Origin: Labyrinthula sp. Ha
Taxonomy: Eukaryota; Sar; Bigyra; Labyrinthulida; Labyrinthulaceae
Assembly: GCA_015227615.1 (NCBI GenBank)
Contig: JAALGZ010000003.1
Location: forward strand, 1,054,001-1,118,000
Reading direction: 5' to 3'
Length of the DNA stretch: 64,000 nucleotides
A program made the translations under genes and the position numbers. The notes under the pieces were generated by a model that was not told where the DNA came from, did not search any database, and saw nothing but the letters and a program-made list of their open reading frames with translations. Shown here piece after piece: positions 1 to 11,145 of the stretch. The stretch's first letter is position 1. Every line of letters begins with the position of its first letter.

Positions 1-1
1 T

Positions 2-520
2 CCCAGGACCAAACCCTGCACCATTTGTATCAGTTTCGCTGAGCTCACTGAAGAAATGTTTGATGAATGGCGTTCCTCTTCCAGTTGTCTCGAACTAATG
101 GAACAAAGTTTTTACTGTTTAATGTACTGTACTGTATTTCCTTTGTGTTTATGTTTATCTTGTCATAACTTGTATGATGGCACATATGAATCTTTATTTC
201 CAACTAAACTTGATCTTATTCGTTTATGCTTTGTTTTGTATCAAGAAGGAATTTTTATTTATAGGAGAAAACTGCCAGAAGTGAAATATAAGTATTGTTG
301 TCATATTTTGGATTACGCAGAGTACGAGGAATATTCTCCTAGTTCAACTTTTCTCACCTGGGACGAAACTTTACTCGGTCAAAATTCCGTGGCAATTATC
401 AAGGGAGCAAAAAAATTGTTCACAATAGACATTGGAGGGACCAATTATACTATTAGAGAGGAAACGTACGATATTTTGATTAGAAATATGCAAGAATATG
501 GCGGAGAAGACCATGTTTGA
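2..520 (+). CDS. Hypothetical protein, 5'-partial
   Basis: An open frame enters from the left edge and ends at TGA 518-520; the first internal ATG is at 56 and another is at 98. I do not recognise the protein. The middle is Cys/Leu/Tyr-rich (possibly one membrane segment) and the last ~90 residues are mixed and soluble-looking. The structure is uncertain because two 27-nt stretches look like the tiny introns of this genome: 27-53 (GTATCA...GAAG) and 238-264 (GTATCA...ATAG). Removing 238-264 keeps the frame. Removing 27-53 would instead let an upstream Pro-rich frame end near 98, so 2-97 may be the tail of one gene and 98-520 a second. The next gene starts 265 bp downstream on the same strand. 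Confidence 0.4.
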   Translation, partial: PRTKPCTICISFAELTEEMFDEWRSSSSCLELMEQSFYCLMYCTVFPLCLCLSCHNLYDGTYESLFPTKLDLIRLCFVLYQEGIFIYRRKLPEVKYKYCCHILDYAEYEEYSPSSTFLTWDETLLGQNSVAIIKGAKKLFTIDIGGTNYTIREETYDILIRNMQEYGGEDHV

Positions 521-784
521 CTATAACTCCTGCTGTCTCCTTTCCAGTAACTTTTTTTGTAATCAGAAGTTTTATGAACCAACTGTATACTCTTTGGTGA
601 AAAAAGCTAGCTTTTTTTTCTCTTCTTTAGTTAAACTTCTTCTACCTTTTCTTATTATTAAGATGATGCGCTTTTCTCAAATTTATTATTAAAATTTTCA
701 GCCTGACAACTCTGTGTTCAAATAGGTAGGTTTTTAGTATTTTTATCAATATTATTTTCACAGAGTTTATTGAGCTGTTTAAGG

Positions 785-1356
785 ATGGAAAAGAAAAAAG
801 AAAAAAAAACAATTCGATATTCAAATGGTGCTAGCTATTGTGGAACAGTGTTAAGAAGTGGTTTAAAATGCCTGGAAAATATAGATGGTTCTTTAGAGAA
901 ACCTTTTGAACAAGGTGAACTGGTAAATAAAAAGTGGGAGTTTTCTTATGAAGGTAAGTTTAACTCTATGGGCGAGTTTCACGGTAGTGGAGATCTTCTA
1001 GAATATAAAGGGTAAAAAAATACTTGTATTCAAGTGATAGTGGTTTTAAAAGAGGTGAACTTCATGGCTTTGGTAGCTTGAGAGAACCAGGAGGTAATTT
1101 AAGAGAGGTACTATATCGTAAAAATAGAATAATTGGAGATCCTTCTTCTTTCATCAATAAAATGATTCGTATCAAAGTTGGTAATGTTTGGAGAACTGCT
1201 TTAGTTGAAAAAAGAGAAGAAAGCAATCCAAAAAAGTTTTTATTAAACTTTTGTGATTTCTGTTTTAACCAACATAAAAAGAAAAAATCGGTGTTCTTAG
1301 ATTTAGAAGAGTTCGAAGTATATTCTAATTTTACTCTACAAGCTATTGATATTTAG
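785..1356 (+). CDS. MORN-repeat-like protein, two exons
   Basis: Two exons, 785-1011 and 1035-1356, give 182 residues once a 23-nt GT...AG intron (1012-1034) is removed; a 29-nt intron ending at 1040 also keeps the frame. The ATG at 785 begins a Lys-rich N-terminus. Spaced Tyr/Gly motifs follow, such as YEGKFNSMGEFHGSGDL and, across the intron, FKRGELHGFGSL, which fit the MORN pattern (YxGxxxxGxxHGxG). MORN proteins usually bind membranes or scaffold the cytoskeleton. The last ~90 residues are basic and unrecognised. The stop codon lies 1 bp from that of the convergent gene on the other strand. I am fairly sure of the gene and moderately sure of the MORN label. Confidence 0.7.
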
Positions 1357-1357
1357 T

Positions 1358-2039
1358 CTAAGGTATTAAAGGAGTGTTTTCGTCTACAAAATCATCTAAC
1401 TGCGAAAAGTCTACATTTTCATATTTTTCTTGATCAATAGGCGAAAAACTTAAAACAAAAAGACAAACACAAAAAATCATATAAAAACCACGTAGAATAT
1501 GAATAGTTTCTCCACCTCTTAAAACACTATATTCACAGAAAATAACAACTTGAATAAGAAACTCTGATATCCAAAATCCACGCAACCCAATATAATGTTG
1601 CTTTAATCTTCTACCATTGCTAACATGAAGGAGCAAAAGACTTGAGAGCCAACAAAGTGCAGTTAGCAATAAACCAAGTTTATTTGATATCGACTGAAAT
1701 TCTTTCTTCTCACAAAGAAGTAAGGCAAGAATAATTAGAAATGAAAATATTGACAATAGAGTTTTTAATGTATATGTTGTGCTGTGGGTTGGATTTATCT
1801 AAATTAAAGAAGAAGATAAACTATACAAGTGGGTGGTGTTGTGTTTGCTTTATAGCTCTCGGCAGAACTACGAAAAGGAAGAGTATGGCAACAGGAATCT
1901 CCAAGAAAGTTGAACAGGCACATAAAGTTAGAGAGTATATATCATTTTGCACAATTGGGCCCTAATAGATTAGAACAATGAGGCGAATTACCCACCCGAA
2001 TTCAGTATCGCACCATGAATCTTTCTCTGAGTTACTCAT
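1358..2039 (-). CDS. ABCC-type TMD0-like membrane protein, three exons
   Basis: Minus-strand exons 2039-1992, 1961-1827 and 1798-1358 join through introns of 30 nt (1962-1991) and 28 nt (1799-1826) into 207 residues, and all phases agree. Five hydrophobic segments sit at about residues 28-50, 72-90, 101-120, 133-152 and 162-181, followed by an acidic tail ending DENTPLIP. Five helices, the LRGFWISEF loop and the PL tail resemble the N-terminal TMD0 of ABCC/MRP transporters. No ABC core or nucleotide-binding domain follows, because the MORN gene occupies the adjoining sequence. It is therefore either a free-standing TMD0 protein or what remains of a longer transporter. A further possible 30-nt intron over the last codons would only swap the C-terminus for four residues. 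The ABCC assignment rests on pattern, not on catalytic residues. Confidence 0.65.
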
Positions 2040-4329
2040 TTTTAACTTTAGGGTGCTACGGTAATGCAGTACCTTGTTTATCTCAGAATTTGTTCTTCGC
2101 ATCATCAATCTTGTTCATAATGACGTCACTATGCACGAAGTGCTATAGATTCGGCACTTATATGAAAGAACGTTCAAACCTTGAGCAGGACAACTTGTGC
2201 AAGTGTATTGAATTAGTATAACTGCTTTCTTGAGATACGAAGATATTTTAACAAAAAAAGAATATACGAAAGGGTGTGAGCAATTGTTTTCAAGCCGAAA
2301 GTATGCATGTTGTCGGCAAATTGTGTTATACAGAAGTACTAAGGGTAATTGCGTGCCGAATGAGGTCTTACACTGCTACCGTAGAATAAGTGCACCATTA
2401 GTATATTTTTACAAAATATTTTCAAATAATTTTGTGAATACGTGTTTGTACATGACAGTTATGTTTGAGTATTCGCATGCTCATGAGTCTTAGTTTGGAC
2501 GTTCCATATATTAGTTTTCAATAATAAAAGGAGCTTAGAAACTAAAACAATCATTTTAGTCTCAAACTTTAGCATAGCAAAAAATGATGTGATAGAATAG
2601 CGCGAATATCATTTGGATAACGATATACCCCTCTCTCTCTCTCTCTCTCTTTCTCCCCTTGGAAACACAATAAGGTTTTCACTCTAGAAACCGCAGCAAG
2701 TCAATCAAGTTTGTTGGAAGCAGGCAGGTTATCATAATCATTAAAAATTAATGCTAAGAAACAGAGGGAGCCAGGGGATATTATTTTTCTACCAAATGAG
2801 TCACAAGCTTTAATTGTGGCGTTGAAGTGGGATAATAAGCAGCTGGGAGCCTCGTCACAGGTTACCCATCAAGTTTTTCCTCGTCAAAATCCAACAGCAT
2901 TTCCCAGAGCTAAATTTATATATTCCTACCCTGAGTAGCAAGCAAAATTTAGAGCTAGTTTATTATCTCCTGTGCACAATATCTGAACCGCTTTTGAGGT
3001 ATTTATATTGTATTTATTCTCTAGAAGATAACACCTGGCTTCTATGTGTTCTAAGGAGTTAAATCTAAAGATTTATTACGCAATTATTCCGCTCCATGAA
3101 GCTACCATGTTGAAACAATTTCTGAATGGGGAAACCTTAGAAAATACTATCTAAGTTAGAAATATCGAATACAACTTAGAATATCTTAGTTAAGAGGCAA
3201 TGGAGCAGTTCATGAATTTCAAATTTACTACTGGTTCGATGGCACAAATTTTAAGAAGATTCAAAACCAATGCGGAATCTCTAGAAATAAATATAACTTG
3301 AAATTGGTAACCAAATCTGTTATGGAATATTTTAAAGATACTCAGCCATCTCAACAGTTGGGTAAATATACTTAGGTTATTCCTGTGTACTTAGAGCACT
3401 GGACAAAAGTAGAAACGATGAATGAATATTTGAACAAACCTATTCTTCAGGACCAAACACGAGAAGTGTACTGATGCATTTTCATCAAGATAAAACCAGT
3501 AGAAAATTGAAGTCATAAAATAAATATTGCAAATGGAACTAATTTACACAAAGTCTAAGCACCAAACTTCAGTCATGTCTAAATGGTGGAAATGAGTGTT
3601 GTAGTTGTTTTGACATAGTTCCCTGGGTGCTAATGAATTTTAAGAGAAAACAACAAGGATTATAGTTGAGGTGAGTTTATATATCAAGATGAACGTTGAA
3701 AGTGTTTGTGCGCTGAAAGTATTTCTTAGCAACTAAAGAAGTTTTCACAAGTACTTTGAAATCAATAGTAGTATGTCGATATATTGAAAAATCGAACTAT
3801 ATGGAGGAGGCACTTTTGTCCTCCTAGACTTTGTGAATTCAAAATAATCCTTTTCTTTAGAGGTCTTATTTCAGATGTTTCAAGATTGTGGAAAACGAAT
3901 TTCTATCATTAGTTATCAGATTGATTTACAATTCAATCATGTTCTCTATGGTATGAGAGGAACAAGTAATTTGTCACATTTCTTGCGAGATCCCTGTGCT
4001 GATGACTTAGTAACATGGGTTTATTAACTTTGAAAGCGAACTTGAGAGTTATAAATGTTGTTTCTTCCTTTAAAACACCAATTAATAAATGCAACTTATA
4101 AAGAGCTCATAATTGTAAGGAACTATATTCCTGAAGCTAAACTGATTCATAAACTGCTTGAATTCTATCTAAAAAGTATGAGTATTACCATAGTATAGAA
4201 TGAAGTGGAAATATATCATTAATCTCTAGGGAAACCTAAATAATAAGGAACTGTATATGGCACTTCCAAGTTCTACAGAACTACAACTACAAAAGCACAC
4301 AAGAAGAAAGAGAAGAAATGATGTACCAC
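2040..4329. other. Gene-poor AT-rich stretch
   Basis: I see no supportable gene here. Short open frames at 2015-2221 and 2230-2493 lack recognisable motifs or a convincing start. The first ~100 bp probably hold the promoter of the minus-strand TMD0 gene. A CT microsatellite lies at 2630-2656. Confidence 0.5.
2630..2656. repeat. (CT)n microsatellite
   Basis: About ten uninterrupted CT units followed by a short TTTC variant and C-runs. It is a simple repeat inside a non-genic stretch. Confidence 0.9.
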
Positions 4330-4435
4330 TGACTTCGTCTCTAGAGTTACTCTTTTGTTTTGTTTCTCAAACTTATATCTCTGTTAATGCTTAAACTATC
4401 TCATGTATAACCGTCACCTCGGGCATAACCCGACA
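4330..4435 (-). repeat. 3' LTR of the Ty3/gypsy fossil
   Basis: Direct repeat of 11040-11145, 106 bp, about 12% diverged from its partner with mostly transitions. On the minus strand it begins TGTCGGG and ends AAGTCA. It is very short for a Ty3/gypsy LTR. Confidence 0.85.
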
Positions 4436-4449
4436 TCGCCCTTTATCTG

Positions 4450-5270
4450 TTCATGGTGACCTTCTCAATCGTTTGTCGTTTTTCCAAAGTTTTATCGCCT
4501 CTGTGGTATTTTCTATACTACATGCTTGATCCAACCCGTTCCCTATTGCAACCCAAGACTCTCTGACGTTCCAATCTCCAGCAAATAGCTCGATGTATTT
4601 CCCGTCTGGTATGCCTTCCTCGATCATCTCTTGTATTTTTTACGGCTTCCTACCTTGTTGGTTTCTTGGTTCAATAACAACACTTCGTAAGAAATTGATC
4701 TTTCGCTGCTTGCTCGGTACCTCCCTTTGAATCCAAATATACACATCTCGTGCGCATGTGTGGCATATCTCCCAATAGAGGGTGTTAACTTGCCCCTTCC
4801 GTCATCTTTATCCAAACTATCTGCTCAATCATTTCAAATCCCTCTTGGTCGATCCAATTCATCGCAACCGCTAATGTCCCTGTGGCTGTCCACATAAATA
4901 CGTAGCCATTCGTGACCAATGTGCCGAACCTTATCTTTAATAATTCCTCTTGGTTTAACATGTCGTATGTAATCGCTACACCTCGAGTCGGTGTCGCACC
5001 TTGAGATAACTTCCACGATGGGTCAAGGACAACCGCGTCGAAAACCCTCACTTCCTGGATGAGTTTACCAAGATCCACTGCTCTCAAATCTCCGTTTATC
5101 GCCAATCTTCCTCTGGGATACACCGTGATACTTCTCTGCTTCCCTCTATATTCCACCAGATACCTGTTTCCGTCCTTTTTTCCCGATTTTCCTTCCCTAA
5201 CTCTTCTAACTAACTCACTCCTCCTTTCCTTCATTTCTTCGCCGATTTTCCTCTCCTCTTCTCACAATAG
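4450..5270 (-). other. Fossil MT-A70 (METTL3-like) methyltransferase module in the retroelement
   Basis: Minus-strand translations show hallmarks of the MT-A70 N6-adenine methyltransferase family in order: a DPxW-type motif near 5015-5024, a TNGYVFMWTATG stretch matching the conserved 'dGflFLWvt' strand, FEMIEQIVWIK matching 'yervdeiiWvK', a GRYATHAHEMCIFGFKG stretch matching 'GhwLnHgkEhcLvGvKG', and IELFAGDWNVRESW...GN matching 'iELFgRphn...W...GN' at about 4520-4590. MT-A70 enzymes such as METTL3, METTL14 and METTL4 methylate adenine in RNA or DNA. The module lies between integrase and 3' LTR, where some Ty3 elements carry an additional gene. It is part of a broken element and should be read as a fossil. 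Confidence 0.8.
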
Positions 5271-5279
5271 TTAATCCCG

Positions 5280-5950
5280 AGTCACTACTTCCTTCGTTTA
5301 ATCGATTTTCTTTCTGATGTCTAAAACCGCTGGGTAAACCAGATTCATCTTCTCCTGGTTATTCTTATTCTCTAACAGGTAATCGAGATAATCTCTACGC
5401 GTCGAAGTCTCATCTTTCCTTCTGGAAAACAGTATCTGTTCCGGCCTTTCTCGTGCGAACTCGCGCATGTTGAACCATCTCCGTGCTTTGTTCTCCTTCC
5501 CCTTCACAATTCTCTTATCCTCGATATAATACTTCGTACCGTATTTCCTATAGTTCGCATCTGCAACTTTTTTGACGTCTAATTATAGTCCATGGTATTC
5601 TTTAACCGACTGTTTTCCAAGTAACTTCTGCGTCATCGTGTAGATCTGTTGTGTGTTCTTATATGGGAAGGGCCTAGACTGATGAAACTCCTTTAATCTT
5701 CCCACTCCGTACTTCAGGATTAATCGTCTCAATATCTCCTTCTCCATCGGAACCCATACTCCAGCCTTCGATGGTGTTCAGGCTCAAATTTCACCATATT
5801 GATTCCAATCTTCGTTTTCTGCTATTTCAAATATCTAAGCGCCGACAGACTTTCCTCCGTCGCTTTCTTCCTCAGAAATCTCTCTGCCAATTGGGGTAAA
5901 TCCTTGCGCATTACTTCCAGTGGCTCCATTGTGTTTTCGCTTCTCTCGAA
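5280..5950 (-). other. Fossil accessory region between integrase and MT-A70 module
   Basis: This minus-strand stretch separates the integrase C-terminus from the MT-A70 core. Its charged, helix-rich translations (for example around 5300-5500) do not match a domain I know. It is probably the N-terminal portion of the methyltransferase-bearing product, by position only. Confidence 0.45.
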
Positions 5951-5956
5951 CCCAAA

Positions 5957-7174
5957 TCATTTCAGTTCTAGAAAATATTGCTTTGCCCCCTCGTCGTATT
6001 CTGAAGCTTCAAACTTCTTCACTTCTAATTCCCCATAGTCATGCACAAACTGTTTCTTGATGTTTTCTTTCATCTGCATCTCCGCTCCATCATACCACTT
6101 TAGATAAGCTGCATGTCTTGTTTTCCTCTTTCCTAGCGGTGACAGGATTTCGTACACGTTTGGACTCAGGATCTTGACGAACTGGTATGGCCCCGTCCAC
6201 ATCTTCTTATCCTTCCTTTTTTTCTCGCTTCGTATTCTTCTTCGAGTTCAATACCCAATCCCCTAACCCAAACTGAGGGGTTATCACCTTATATCTTTCA
6301 TTGTATCTCTGGTTCTCCGTTCTCCGAGCATTCCTCACCTTCAATCGCACATCCTCTATCTTCCTCTCCATTTCATGTTTCATCTTCGATATCTTCTCTA
6401 CTAGCTGTCTCTGTCTTGCCTCTGGTACCTGTTTTGGCTCTCGCAGTTCCTTAACTATCAGCAATGAGTGCTTTTCTATCAGGAGTTCGTCTTGACCTGG
6501 TCCCTCAAAACCCATAAATAAGTCGTTTGGGGAATATCCTCTGGTTGTTGTTAAGTTATTAATTACATGGGTTAATGTAGAAATGACGTTCTTCTATTCA
6601 TCTAATTGTAGTCTTAATTCCGATGTCAACGCCTTCAAGACTACCAAGATCCTGCTATTCGCCACTTCTATTTGTCTGTTAGTCCACGCCACATAGCTCA
6701 TATTGAAGGAGTGTGTGAACATCAATTTCTCCCACACTTGCTCTAGGAGAATATTACCAAAGTGACTACCACGATCTGTATTATGAACCTGTCCAATAGC
6801 CCAAGGTGGCCTCTCCATTCTAACAAAGCACCAACTACCGTGACCGCGTTACACTAATCTGTTCCCTTTAATAAAACCTTCCTACTGTATCTGTCCATTG
6901 GAACTAATAAATATTGCTTCTCCTTCATATATAAGTAATCACTAAAAAGTATTTCTCTTGGTTTCTTGGCCAGAAGCGTTATATCGTGTGGCCTTCTAAT
7001 CATTGCTGGGCGCCATGGGCAGTGTAGACACTGGTTCCTGAAACTTCTAACCCTTCTTATCATCTCTGCTGTGGTTAGCCCGTGAATCGTTATGTTTCCA
7101 AGGTTCTCAGTTTTTTTCTCCTCCGATTGATGTCCTAAGCTAATATGATTATGAATTATTATTCTACTTCCCAT
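5957..7174 (-). other. Fossil integrase region
   Basis: In order on the minus strand: a His/Cys zinc-binding segment (HNHISLGH ... QCLHC) at about 7010-7150, a catalytic-core stretch including HNTDRGSHFGN at about 6760, a charged linker, and a GPY/F module (TGPYQFVKIL ... NVYEI) at about 6130-6200. The GPY/F module is diagnostic of Ty3/gypsy integrases. It is broken along with the rest of the element. Confidence 0.85.
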
Positions 7175-7175
7175 C

Positions 7176-8900
7176 TCATGGTATTATAATCCTACCTCTC
7201 CTGTCCCTTTTTAAAGTTTCTCCTTCTCCTATTCCTTGTTCCTTCTGAGCCTTAAGAATCTTTTCTTCGCTAACCCTTTCCCACTTTGATTCATAGTTGG
7301 GGCTTAGGAAGCTTAACCGGTTGTCGTCTGGTTCCATTGCTTCCATCTCTTGACGTGTTATCCTGATGAGCTCAGCTGCTTTAACTTCATAGAACTGAAA
7401 ATATTGGTTCCAAGATAACTTTCTAGCCATTGCTTCTAGGGTCGCGATCTTCCCTAGTGTTTCAAACTCAGGGTTTCCCCATCGACTAATGATATCCGCA
7501 AATCGGTTGTCGGTTCCAGGGATGTGATACATAATCATTCGTGCTAGTTGAAATCTTAAACTCCATCTACTCAACCACTCTACGTGTCCATTATTCTTTT
7601 TCCAGTTTGGTTTCAATATATATGCCAAGTTCCGATGGTCTGTAAATATGTGGACTGGTGATGGATGTCCATAGACCAAATAGTCCAGTCTCTGCATGAT
7701 GTGCTGCATAGGAAATAGTTCCTTCTGGCTTATGTGCCATCTTAGCTGTGGAGAATTATACTTGCCACTGGAGCACATTAAAGGCTTATGTCCTTGTTCC
7801 ATTACTTTATGCTTCTTCACATCTTCATGTCCACACTGTGCCACTATCGCTGACCAGAAATACGTTGAGCTATCCGTAAAAATACAGAGTGCTTACTCTG
7901 GGTCATAGGTTTGTAAATTTCTCTTTTGCGCAGCTGAATTAGTCTTCTTGAATTCCTTTCATTTTTTTCTCTCGGTCCGTCGTCCATTCTACTAACAAGT
8001 TTTGTCTTTTTAAAAGCTTCATATTCATTCCCAACGGCACCATATGTGAGAAGAATTCCTTATAGATGCTCATTTCAGGAATAGTATTCCCTAGCCATTG
8101 TGCTAAATATACTGCTTCTGCTGGTTCGTGCTGATATTTTGGTTTATTCATTTTGATAATCGCCGTGTAATATGATGTTTTGTATCTCCATTTTCGTTCT
8201 TTGATTAGTCTTCCACAATATTCTTCCTCGTGCGAGCAGAACTTACATTTTCTAGCACTTAATCTCAGACTTTTCTTCTCTATAGCCTCAAGGAATCTAT
8301 CTAATGCTGAAGCATAAGCTTCGAAATCTTCTGCTGCTAAGAGCGTATCATCTATCCATTGGATCGCTGTGGATTTCTTATCTGCTTCTAGTAACCCCGC
8401 AGGTTTTAATACTTCTCTCGTTATTGCCTGGTGAAAGATCATAGGCGTATTTAACCATCCTTGTACCGATCCTAAAAAATTTTAAGTATCACCCCATGGT
8501 GTCATAAGATTAAGATATTTCTGACTCTCGGGAGCGGTGGGCATATAGTCGAAGCCATTTAATAAGTCGAAGCATCTATATATCTTTGTTCTCCTTACCT
8601 TATTTAACTCGGACTCCAGGTTACGCAGTTGCATCCCCGTCTTCTCTGTAATTTTATTTAATGGTCTCAGATCCACTACCATCCTAAATTTCGCTGGGTC
8701 TTTTTTGGCACCACCAGCACCCTACATACGTACTTCGGGTCAATATACGGTGTAATTATGCCTGAATTTACTAATTTCTGCAATTTCATCTCAACCATGC
8801 TTTTTTAGTAGCTCCAATTTCCGCCGGTTTGACTCTTAACAACCCTGGTGCGTTCTGTTTTAGCGTGCACTCCATTCCAGTAAGAAGACTCATTCTACCC
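7176..8900 (-). other. Fossil reverse transcriptase and RNase H region
   Basis: Reverse-transcriptase signatures include VVDLRPLNK and CFDLLNGFDY at about 8560-8680 and the active-site strand IQWIDDTLL near 8350. RNase H and connection signatures follow, such as FTDHRNLAYIL at about 7620-7660 and the downstream RWSLRFQLA and IPGTDN blocks. This is the standard Ty3/gypsy pol order. Confidence 0.85.
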
Positions 8901-9659
8901 TGTTCATGTTCAGTCCCAAATGCGTTGATCTTGCGCCCCAAAATTGTCTTAATTACTTCAATCTGATTTTCGTCAAACCCCTCTACCTTAATTTAGATCA
9001 TCACTTTTTCGATATATTCTTTCACTCGTTTCTTTTCCGTTTCCATATCACTTTGAAACTCTCCGCCTACGGAAACCTGTTTTTCCTCGTCCTCGTCACC
9101 TTCATCTGGCTCGTCTAAAATAAACATGTTCTCCGATGGCAATCCTAATTTCTTGGTGTGTTAATTCCATTTCAGATCTTTCTCTACCTCTTCATTTAAC
9201 GGAAAATATTCCACTGCTTTGATTGCATATTCTTCCACGGTTTCTTCAATAATTAGAGTCGAATATATCACCTGTATAGATTCATCTAACCACTGTCGTA
9301 AGCCTTGTCATTCCTTTTGTCACATCCACTCATTCTGCCCAATTGGACCCCGGAGCTCAAGTTGAGATTCTTTCACTCCTCCTATTTCCTTTGCTTCTTT
9401 GCCAAGTCTCTTTCTATCTTCGATGGATAGCTTACGCGTTACCTGCTAAGGAAAAGCTCCAAGTTTCCCTAATAATTCTCTTCCTATTGGTAAATTCCTG
9501 AGTGTCGGGGATTCAATCAAAAATATAGTACACTAAGAGAACTCGACAGGGCCTTTGTTATCGACTCTCACTCTTACATATGCTCTTCCCACTTCTGTCA
9601 CGCTTAAAGGGTGATCATCTCCTAAATACACGTCCATTGGGTTTCTTAACTTTTGCACC

Positions 9660-10960
9660 GTTCAACAATATCTCCTGAGAAGTTGCACTGAACCTGTCAT
9701 TTTCTCAACTCTACTGTCCAAGCTGCCTGGCACATTGGTCCACCTGTTACCTTCACCTTGTAGTTCAATCCACTTTACTGGTTCCGTCGATGGCTTGTTG
9801 CAGATGATATTGATAGATTCTCGTTTCTTCTTGTTATGGCAGAATCTAGAGATATGTTCCTTCTGGATGCAGATGTGACAAATGATGTCTGGGTTTATTC
9901 TGCGTCCCGGAATATGGTTCTCGCCTTGGCTTTGTCCGTATAACCCCGATCTTTGGTTCGTATTTCCCGTTCTATTACTGTAGTAGTTTCGTCCATTTCC
10001 CGATCCTCTTTGACCCTGCGTGTAGTTCAATTTTATTCTTTGTATAGTATCTCTATCCTCTTCCGTTCCACCTGCGGCCACATCCGTGTAGCTCACACTT
10101 TGTATATGGTTATTGGACTGTTCTTTGGCTGCTCTTCGTAATCTAATTTGGGCATCATCAATGGTTGTCAGAGGCTTCATCACTTTTTCAAACTCCTCAA
10201 TTGATTTTGCATGTGGAAAGGTTTCCAGAAATGTTTTGTTATCCATATGGAATTATTTTGGCAGTTTATCTACTAGAACTATTGCTATATTTTCCCCAAG
10301 TGTCCTGTCAGAAGATCTTTAGGGGCCAAGGATCGTTTTTGCTTAGAACAAATATCTTTGTAAAACTTCCTCTCCAGTGTCACCATCCTTTGGGTATACT
10401 AATTCCACCCTCATCTTTGAAAGCCATGCTTCGTCTGACTTTCAATCAACATCTGCTGCCACTTCTCTAAGTATTCTAAGGCCTTGTCTCCATCGTTTAC
10501 GTCAATCTGATGTGTTTGAAGCTGGTAATACACTGATCTTGAGAGCCAGTCAATTATATCAAATGGCTCTGTCTATCTTTCCCTGGCCCATTTGAATCCA
10601 ACCAAAAAGTCCTGTAAGTCTGACATTTCCATACTTTTTAAACTCTGTAGTCTTGGTGGTTTCAGTGAACTTCTTCCCGGGGGTGATGTCTTTCCCATAT
10701 CCCCTGCCATTCATAGTCTTCTCATCATAACCTCAATCAATTCCTCTGCGTCCAGATCCTTCCTTCCCTGAGGTTCCTGGTCGTGGATATCTTCAAAATC
10801 TACTTCCAAGTTCTTCATGATTACATCAAAAACAGACTTTTGTGCACTATTTGCTCCTAATTTTGTCGATGAGTTTGTAATGTCACTTTCAGGAATCGAT
10901 AGGGCTATAGTAAGCTCTTTTCCTCGTAGGAACCTTTTCACTCCTTTTTCCATTCTTTAT
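9660..10960 (-). other. Fossil gag region with CCHC zinc knuckle
   Basis: A CX2CX4HX4C knuckle (CHICIQKEHISRFC) lies at about 9836-9880, preceded by a Gly/Arg/Asn-rich stretch typical of nucleocapsid. The 10.7-10.95 kb end holds an acidic N-terminal portion. The region between 8.9 and 9.66 kb should hold the protease, but I could not identify its motif. Confidence 0.75.
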
Positions 10961-11039
10961 GCTCTTCTAGGCTTCTTTTCAGATCTCAATTCATAAAATA
11001 TTTCATTTTCCATTGTAGTTTTAAGCTTTGAACGTTCAA

Positions 11040-11145
11040 TGATTTCGTCTCTACAGTTACTCTTTTGTTTTGTTTCTCAAATTTATATCTTTGTTAACGC
11101 TTAAACTATCTCATGTATAAGCACTACCTCGGGTATAGCCTGTCA
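11040..11145 (-). repeat. 5' LTR of the Ty3/gypsy fossil
   Basis: Direct-repeat partner of 4330-4435. The sequence just inside it in the element's direction should contain the primer binding site, but no tRNA match was recognised by eye. Confidence 0.85.

Larger units (their letters stand above)
4330..11145 (-). mobile_element. Old, broken Ty3/gypsy LTR retrotransposon with MT-A70 module
   Basis: The element is about 6.8 kb and reads on the minus strand. It is flanked by direct 106-bp repeats (4330-4435 and 11040-11145) that begin TG and end CA when read on either strand. In element order it contains a gag region with a zinc knuckle, reverse transcriptase, RNase H, an integrase with a GPY/F motif, and an extra region resembling MT-A70 adenine methyltransferases just before the 3' LTR. 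The order RT-RNaseH-IN and the GPY/F module place it in Ty3/gypsy (Metaviridae). A purine-rich tract next to the 3' LTR (about 4436-4446) could be the polypurine tract. I found no matching target duplication. The reading frames carry many interruptions, more than ten, and the LTRs differ at about 13 of 106 positions, so it is an old fossil. It looks less AT-rich than the flanking desert. Confidence 0.9.

Noticed and set aside
2015-2493. Two small plus-strand frames after the TMD0 gene
   Set aside because: The first overlaps the TMD0 start antisense, and neither has a motif or a credible intron linking it to a gene.
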